Made by a program: the position numbers and the translations under genes | In this document: one piece after another, positions 52,604 to 57,288 of the stretch | Numbering within the stretch: the stretch's first letter is position 1 | Layout: every line of letters starts with the position of its first letter | Origin: Pseudomonadota bacterium | Lineage (GTDB): Bacteria; Pseudomonadota; Gammaproteobacteria; Burkholderiales; JABEVD01 | Direction: 5' to 3' | Length of the DNA stretch: 57,288 bases | Assembly: GCA_021802545.1 (NCBI GenBank) | Contig: JAJZRS010000018.1 | Coordinates: forward strand, 1 to 57,288 | The notes under the pieces: generated by a model | What the model was told of the DNA's origin: nothing | Databases searched by the model: none | What the model saw: only the letters and a program-made list of their open reading frames with translations

Positions 52604-53775
52604 AGATGGAAGAAGAATACGACCTCGAAACCCTTGCCGTCCGCTCGGGCGTGCACCGCAGCCAGTACAACGAGCATTCGGAGCCGATTTTCCTCACCTC
52701 GAGCTTCGTTTTCGAAAGCGCAGCCCAGGCGGCCGCGCGCTTCAAGGGGGAAGAGCCGGGAAACATCTATGCCCGCTTCACCAATCCCACCATGACCGCG
52801 TTCCAGGAGCGGCTGGCTTCCCTCGAAGGGGCCGAGGTTTGCGTCGCGACGGCATCAGGCATGTCGGCGATCCTCTCCTGCGTCATGGGGCTTCTGAACG
52901 CAGGGGACCATATCGTCTCTTCGCGCAGCATATTCGGTTCGACGGTGCAGCTCTTCGGCAACATCCTTTCCCGCTTCGGCATAGAGACCACGTTCGTTTC
53001 CGCTTCAGACCCGGCGGAATGGGAAAAGGCGGTGAAACCCAACACGAAGCTCTTCTTCGTCGAGACGCCTTCCAATCCGCTCATGGAGCTCTCGGACATC
53101 GCTTCCCTCGCAATGATCGCGAAGAAATCGGGCGCAAGGCTCGCCGTGGACAACTGCTTCTGCACTCCCATCATCCAGCGTCCGCTCGAGCTTGGCGCCG
53201 ACATCGTCATCCATTCCGCCACGAAATACCTGGACGGGCAGGGAAGGGTGCTTGGGGGGGCTGTGCTGGGCAGCGCCGAATCGATGGAAGGGGTCAAGAA
53301 CTTCCTGAGGACGGCAGGACCCACGATGAGCGCATTCAACGCCTGGATCTTCCTCAAGGGCATGGAAACGCTGAAGATCAGGATGGAGGCGCAATCGAAG
53401 AGCGCGCACGAGATCGCGCAATGGCTCGAAGCACAGCCTTCGGTCGAGCGCGTCTATTATCCGGGCCTTCCTTCCCATCCCCAGCACGAACTGGCGAAAA
53501 GACAGCAGAGCATGGGCGGTGCCATCCTCTCCTTCGACATCAGGGGGGGAAGGGATGCGGCTTGGCGCGTGGTCGATTCGACCAAAATGATTTCGATCAC
53601 CGCCAACCTGGGCGACACCAAGACCACCATCACCCATCCCGCCACGACGACACACGGGCGCATTTCTCCCGAGGCGAGACAGGCTGCAGGCATAGGGGAA
53701 GGGCTGCTGAGGCTGGCCGTCGGGCTCGAATCGGTCGAGGACATCAAGAAGGATCTGGCCCGGGGGCTTGCCTGA
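52600..53775 (+). CDS. metZ: O-succinylhomoserine sulfhydrylase
   Basis: PLP enzyme of the Cys/Met metabolism family giving homocysteine from O-succinylhomoserine and sulfide. 391 residues. PLP lysine K209 in [21 protein letters not shown] and TASGMSAI upstream. The purF-metZ neighbourhood is the typical MetZ context, which favours this over cystathionine gamma-synthase. Start at 52600 or 52606. Its last 32 bases overlap the end of the convergent gene. Confidence 0.93.
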   Translation: MKMEEEYDLETLAVRSGVHRSQYNEHSEPIFLTSSFVFESAAQAAARFKGEEPGNIYARFTNPTMTAFQERLASLEGAEVCVATASGMSAILSCVMGLLNAGDHIVSSRSIFGSTVQLFGNILSRFGIETTFVSASDPAEWEKAVKPNTKLFFVETPSNPLMELSDIASLAMIAKKSGARLAVDNCFCTPIIQRPLELGADIVIHSATKYLDGQGRVLGGAVLGSAESMEGVKNFLRTAGPTMSAFNAWIFLKGMETLKIRMEAQSKSAHEIAQWLEAQPSVERVYYPGLPSHPQHELAKRQQSMGGAILSFDIRGGRDAAWRVVDSTKMISITANLGDTKTTITHPATTTHGRISPEARQAAGIGEGLLRLAVGLESVEDIKKDLARGLA

Positions 53776-55081
53776 CCGGGAACGCCAGCCTTTGTCTGAC
53801 GAAGCCGATATGGCCCCTGAGTTCGTAGAAGAGATTGCCGCATGAAGCCGGCACGGTGATGCCGTTCACCGATTTCTCGATTTCGTCCAACTGCTTCAAG
53901 ATGCTCTCGCGCTCCAAAGGGTTCGCGAATGCCTGCTTTTCGACTTCGAGCAGGGCGCGATACCAGCGGTATATCCGCGATTCTATCCGCCAGCGGTAGA
54001 GCGTCGGGGCGATTTTCAGGGCGGGAATCAGCAGCAGGATGATGGGCAGGATCACGGCGAGCGCACGCGCGATGTAGTTTGCCATCCAGTATGGAAATGT
54101 CCTGTAAAGGAAGCTCTTGCCGGTCTTGTAGTATCTGAGCGCATCCGGACTGGTGTGGAATTCATGCTCGATGGGTGCGGGGAACTCGCCCTGCTTCCTG
54201 AAGAGCCCCGCCCTGCCGTGAACCTCTCTTGCAGCTTCGAGAAGCAGATCGGAAAGCGCGGGATGGAGGTTGTTTCTGGCCACCAGCTCTACAGTCGGGC
54301 CGACGAGCGTGATGTCGTGCTCGGGAATGTTCTTCCCGAGGTCGAGCGAACCTTCCGGCAGCACGAGCTTGTTGAGATAAGGGATGCGCCGGGTATAGCC
54401 GTCGGCCTGGACGAAATTGAAAAGGCGGATGCCGGGCGAGTGGAGAAGCTTTCTCATGACATCGGTGGAGGCCGATTCGCCCATCAGGAAGATCGCATCG
54501 ATGCGGCCATCCATGAGGGCAGCTGCGGCTTGGGACGACGGAATGTCGGCATAGCGGGTGCCGTCGCCGGGTTTGAATCCGTTTCGCGTGAGAATGGCCT
54601 GGGCCAGGGTATGGGTTCCGCTTCCCTTTTCGCCGATGTCGAGATGCATGCCCTTGAAATCGGAAAGCAGGTTCTTCGTTTCTCCGCGATAGAAGATCAT
54701 CAGCGGCTCGTAGGAAATGCTGCCGAGCGTAGCCAGATTTTCAACGTCTTCCTTCCCTGTTTCTCCGCCGAGAACGAAGCCGACATCGACATGCACCCTG
54801 GGGTCGGAAAGCTTCCTGAAATTGTCCATCGATCCTTCCGAAGGGAGGATTTTCAGGAGAACGCCTTCTGCGGAAAGAATCTTCCTGTATTTTTCCGCAA
54901 TTTTCCAGAATATGCTTCCCTTCGGGCCTGCCGTGATGGTGATGGTGTCAGGCGTTGCGGAATCCATGAAGACGAGCGCAGCAGCGCTCGCGAGAAGGCC
55001 GAAAAGCAGGATTGCGCCGATCGACACGACGAGCCCCTTTCCGAACAAAGCATCGATTTTCGCCAATGTCCCAGTCAGCAC
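53744..55081 (-). CDS. TAXI-family solute-binding protein with membrane anchors
   Basis: 445 residues. An N-terminal membrane helix (about 14-38) leads to a periplasmic TAXI domain, seen in ITAGPKGSIFWKIAEKYRKIL, LDIGEKGSGTHTLAQAIL and the DGRIDAIFLMG segment. A second helix (about 336-362) then leads to a cytoplasmic tail of about 85 residues. Classical TAXI proteins are soluble and work with a TRAP permease; none is near. The start is GTG. Substrate unknown. Confidence 0.82.
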   Translation of the reverse strand: MLTGTLAKIDALFGKGLVVSIGAILLFGLLASAAALVFMDSATPDTITITAGPKGSIFWKIAEKYRKILSAEGVLLKILPSEGSMDNFRKLSDPRVHVDVGFVLGGETGKEDVENLATLGSISYEPLMIFYRGETKNLLSDFKGMHLDIGEKGSGTHTLAQAILTRNGFKPGDGTRYADIPSSQAAAALMDGRIDAIFLMGESASTDVMRKLLHSPGIRLFNFVQADGYTRRIPYLNKLVLPEGSLDLGKNIPEHDITLVGPTVELVARNNLHPALSDLLLEAAREVHGRAGLFRKQGEFPAPIEHEFHTSPDALRYYKTGKSFLYRTFPYWMANYIARALAVILPIILLLIPALKIAPTLYRWRIESRIYRWYRALLEVEKQAFANPLERESILKQLDEIEKSVNGITVPASCGNLFYELRGHIGFVRQRLAFPVRQAPGPDPS

Positions 55082-55154
55082 GGCAACAGCCCTTTCTCTT
55101 TCCTTATGTCAACTATAACCCATGTGTACCGGATGAGGATGACGGCGGGAGATT

Positions 55155-56102
55155 CTATTTCCGGTTCGTCCAGAAAGGATGGTCCGACTTGAGAAATTCG
55201 TCGTAGGGGATGTAATGCGAGCCGTCGCATGAGAAGGTGAGGCCGACGACGCCGTTGAACAGGTTCAGCGTTCCCGAGCGCAAATAGAACATCTCGTCCA
55301 TGAAGCGCAGCGCGCGGAAAGAATCCAGGACAGGCCTGATCTTTTCCTTGGGCACCTTGGCGTCCAGCGGATAAGGCGTTTTCGGGTAGGCGAGGCAGAT
55401 GTCCGGGTCGATCAGGGCGTCGATATCGAGCAGCCTGTAACGGTAGGGGTCTTCCATGACCCAGATGACCGCACGGTTGCTCGAGAAATGCAGGATGACA
55501 TGGTAGACGCCGTGGTAGACCATCAGTTCCTCGAGCACGCCGAGCACGACGTCGATCTCCTTGTCCATTTCGCTCTCTGCGCGGCTCTGATGGAAAACCG
55601 CATCCCTGATAGAAGGATCGCCCTTGAGCTGGCGCCAGTAGACAGGTTCGTCGTAAAGCTTGTTTGTGAGCGGCAGATCGCGCAGATCGAAATCCGTTCC
55701 GATATAACCGAGGAGGGCGCCTGATGCGTCACGCACGACCTGCACAGCGGTGAGCGAAGGGCGCCTGCCCATCAGGCTGATGTAGGCGTCAGAAAGCTTT
55801 GCGCCCTGCTCGGGCAGCTTTTTCATGTAGGGCCTGCTCGACCTATCCCGGCCGAAAGAGGAAGCCAGCAGGCCATGCCGCCCGATATTGCTGCTGATCT
55901 GGATGCAGGAGCCGTCGACGGCATAGAGCCATTTGCCGTAGGGAAGCGTCTCCAGCCCGTTGCCGAGCATGACGTCGAGTTGTTCTCTGTCATGCCAGAC
56001 TCGGCTGCATTCTTCGGCGAGCTGCGCGAGCGGCGCCTCGAGAAGACCCATGAGCTCCTCGCGCTGGCGCCGCACGCTTTCCTGCAAGGTTTCCTTTTCC
56101 AT
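55155..56102 (-). CDS. PDC/Cache-like sensor domain protein, soluble
   Basis: 315 residues. The N-terminal half shows a PDC sensor pattern (LYAVDGSCIQISSNI, GRDRSSRPYMKKL, GRRPSLTAVQVVRDASGALLGYIGTDFDLRDLPL). The C-terminal half (from about 175) has no recognised output domain. No signal peptide or membrane helix is seen, so it seems cytosolic, odd for a PDC domain. It follows the TAXI gene's upstream side by 73 bases on the same strand; divergent from yicC. Confidence 0.75.
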   Translation of the reverse strand: MEKETLQESVRRQREELMGLLEAPLAQLAEECSRVWHDREQLDVMLGNGLETLPYGKWLYAVDGSCIQISSNIGRHGLLASSFGRDRSSRPYMKKLPEQGAKLSDAYISLMGRRPSLTAVQVVRDASGALLGYIGTDFDLRDLPLTNKLYDEPVYWRQLKGDPSIRDAVFHQSRAESEMDKEIDVVLGVLEELMVYHGVYHVILHFSSNRAVIWVMEDPYRYRLLDIDALIDPDICLAYPKTPYPLDAKVPKEKIRPVLDSFRALRFMDEMFYLRSGTLNLFNGVVGLTFSCDGSHYIPYDEFLKSDHPFWTNRK

Positions 56103-56188
56103 TTCCTTCCGTTCAATAAGCGATTACTGATATTTTAGTCGCCTTCCGGGTGTTTTAGTTCGCGGCGCGATTGCATCCGCATTTGGTT

Positions 56189-56194
56189 TATAAT
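56189..56194 (+). promoter_or_regulatory. possible -10 element of yicC
   Basis: TATAAT lies 26 bases before the chosen yicC start; the -35 region matches poorly. Confidence 0.3.
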
Positions 56195-56220
56195 CCAGAT
56201 TTACTTCAAGAATGCTGTCC

Positions 56221-57078
56221 ATGATTTCCAGCATGACCGGCTTTGCCTCCGTCTCAAGCGAGACGGGCGTCTCGATCGAAATACGCTCGGTGAACCACAG
56301 GTATCTCGACGTCCAGCTCAGGTTGCCCGACGAACTGAAATTCGCAGAACCCGTCATCAGGGAAAAATTCACCAGGGAATTGAGCCGCGGCAAGGTCGAA
56401 TGCAGGATGAGCGTCTCCCGCGTTCAGGCAGGGGAGAGCGAATCGAAAATAGATTCAGCCGTGCTCGATGATATCGCGAAGCTCAACGCAGCCGTCAAAA
56501 AAAGGATTCCGGATGCGGCCAGCATCACCGTCTCGGAGATACTCGCGTGGCCGGGCATTTTCGGCTCTACCGGCCTTTCCCAGGAAAAGGTCCAGGAGGA
56601 ATTATCCAATCTTGTCGACATGGCCATGGCCGATTTTTCCGCGACCAGGAAGCGCGAAGGCGAAAAGCTCAAATCCATTCTCCTTGAGCGCATGATGGAG
56701 ATCAGGAAGAAGGTCGATGAAGTGCGCCCGAAGATGCCTGGCCTATTGCAGGCTTTCGAAGAGAAGCTCACCTCCCGCCTGAAAGAGGCGTTGTCCAGCG
56801 TCGACGACGAGCGCATCCGCCACGAAATCACGCTTTTCGCGAGCAGGATAGACGTGGATGAGGAGCTCTCCAGGCTGGCAGCGCACCTCGACGAAATGGA
56901 CAGGATACTGGCGAAGGGCGGGGTGGTCGGAAAGCGCCTGGATTTCCTGATGCAGGAACTCAACCGCGAGGCCAATACCCTGGGATCGAAATCGGTCGAC
57001 CTCGACGTTTCCAGGATATCAATGGAAATCAAGGTGCTGATCGAGCAGATGCGCGAACAGATCCAGAACATCGAGTAG
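56221..57078 (+). CDS. yicC: YicC family endoribonuclease-like protein
   Basis: 285 residues. The start MISSMTGFASVSSETG is the family signature, with IEIRSVNHRYLDVQLRLPDEL next. The C-terminal DUF1732 part includes GKRLDFLMQELNREANTLGSKS. E. coli YicC is reported as an RNase acting on a small RNA. The ATG at 56221 is preferred to 56212 by homology. Confidence 0.93.
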   Translation: MISSMTGFASVSSETGVSIEIRSVNHRYLDVQLRLPDELKFAEPVIREKFTRELSRGKVECRMSVSRVQAGESESKIDSAVLDDIAKLNAAVKKRIPDAASITVSEILAWPGIFGSTGLSQEKVQEELSNLVDMAMADFSATRKREGEKLKSILLERMMEIRKKVDEVRPKMPGLLQAFEEKLTSRLKEALSSVDDERIRHEITLFASRIDVDEELSRLAAHLDEMDRILAKGGVVGKRLDFLMQELNREANTLGSKSVDLDVSRISMEIKVLIEQMREQIQNIE

Positions 57079-57082
57079 CCTT

Positions 57083-57288
57083 ATGCCCCGTTTTCTCGTT
57101 CTGCTCGCAGCAGTCCTGCTTGCTTCATGCAGCTTCGACGACAAGCCGCCAGGATCCGAAAAATCAATGACGATATCGGCCGATCTCACCCATGATCAGG
57201 CAATGCAGCTTGCCGCGCGCGGCAACTGCATCTCTTGCCACAGGATGGACGACAGGCTGGCAGGCCCTGCCTGGAGGGAAGTCGGCGT
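57083..57288 (+). CDS. c-type cytochrome, predicted lipoprotein (partial)
   Basis: Starts 4 bases after the yicC stop and runs off the window after 68 complete codons. The signal peptide MPRFLVLLAAVLLASC has a lipobox L-A-S-C; the mature part carries a haem c motif C-I-S-C-H followed by GPAWREVG, the start of a class I cytochrome c fold. Likely a small periplasmic electron carrier. The axial methionine lies beyond the edge. Confidence 0.85.
   Translation, partial: MPRFLVLLAAVLLASCSFDDKPPGSEKSMTISADLTHDQAMQLAARGNCISCHRMDDRLAGPAWREVG

Overview
The window looks like a chromosomal core region of a betaproteobacterium, most likely of Nitrosomonadales (Gallionella, Sideroxydans or Sulfuricella type). 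That placement is inference. It rests on the gene orders tRNA-Pro/ispB | rplU-rpmA-obgE-proB, rppH | proS-slt, leuC-leuD-leuB-asd-fimV and truA-trpF-trpB-trpA-accD-folC-dedD-cvpA-purF-metZ, and on a FimV/HubP homologue. Coding density is very high. No gap without a gene reaches 300 bases (the longest are about 180-195), and many neighbours overlap by 1-8 nt (ATGA or GTGA junctions). I see no insertion sequence, phage gene, CRISPR array, rRNA operon or integration site. One tRNA is present.

Layout. 1-4.1 kb: tRNA-Pro(CGG) directly behind ispB, then divergent rplU-rpmA-obgE-proB with a near-consensus promoter and a terminator after rpmA. 4.1-10.6 kb: transaldolase, a small outer-membrane beta-barrel, a PAS-only protein, a STAS-like protein, two K+-channel-like proteins (one with an aberrant filter), a periplasmic protein and a MATE exporter. 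10.7-19 kb: a DsrE-like protein coupled to a GGDEF-EAL protein whose PAS domain is cysteine-rich, rppH, proS, a lytic transglycosylase, a pirin and a second PAS-GGDEF-EAL protein. 19-29 kb: a cysteine-less TlpA-like protein, YihY, WrbA, a lipoprotein HtrA protease, folA, an ornithine/lysine decarboxylase preceded by a 19-codon leader ORF, a second outer-membrane barrel with a clear terminator and a palindrome over its promoter, dcd, mrp/apbC and metG.

29.3-36.5 kb is the most unusual part. It is a six-gene operon related to hydrogenase-4/complex I (HyfB, C, E, F, G and I homologues). The proton-pumping membrane arm and the N2-type [4Fe-4S] subunit look intact. The catalytic large subunit has lost the cysteines that bind the [NiFe] centre, and no ferredoxin-type subunit or hydrogenase maturation gene is present. 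It therefore resembles the energy-converting hydrogenase-related (Ehr) complexes, whose substrate is not established. A 54-codon ORF fits exactly into the only gap in this operon.

36.5-57.3 kb: a SCO1-like copper chaperone, the leucine genes with asd, fimV, the truA-trp-accD-folC-dedD-cvpA-purF-metZ run, a membrane-anchored TAXI-type binding protein without TRAP partners, a soluble PDC/Cache sensor protein, yicC, and the start of a lipoprotein c-type cytochrome cut by the window edge. Most of the window is housekeeping metabolism (isoprenoid, proline, leucine, tryptophan, purine, folate, methionine) with two c-di-GMP enzymes and a possible ion-pumping redox complex inserted among it.
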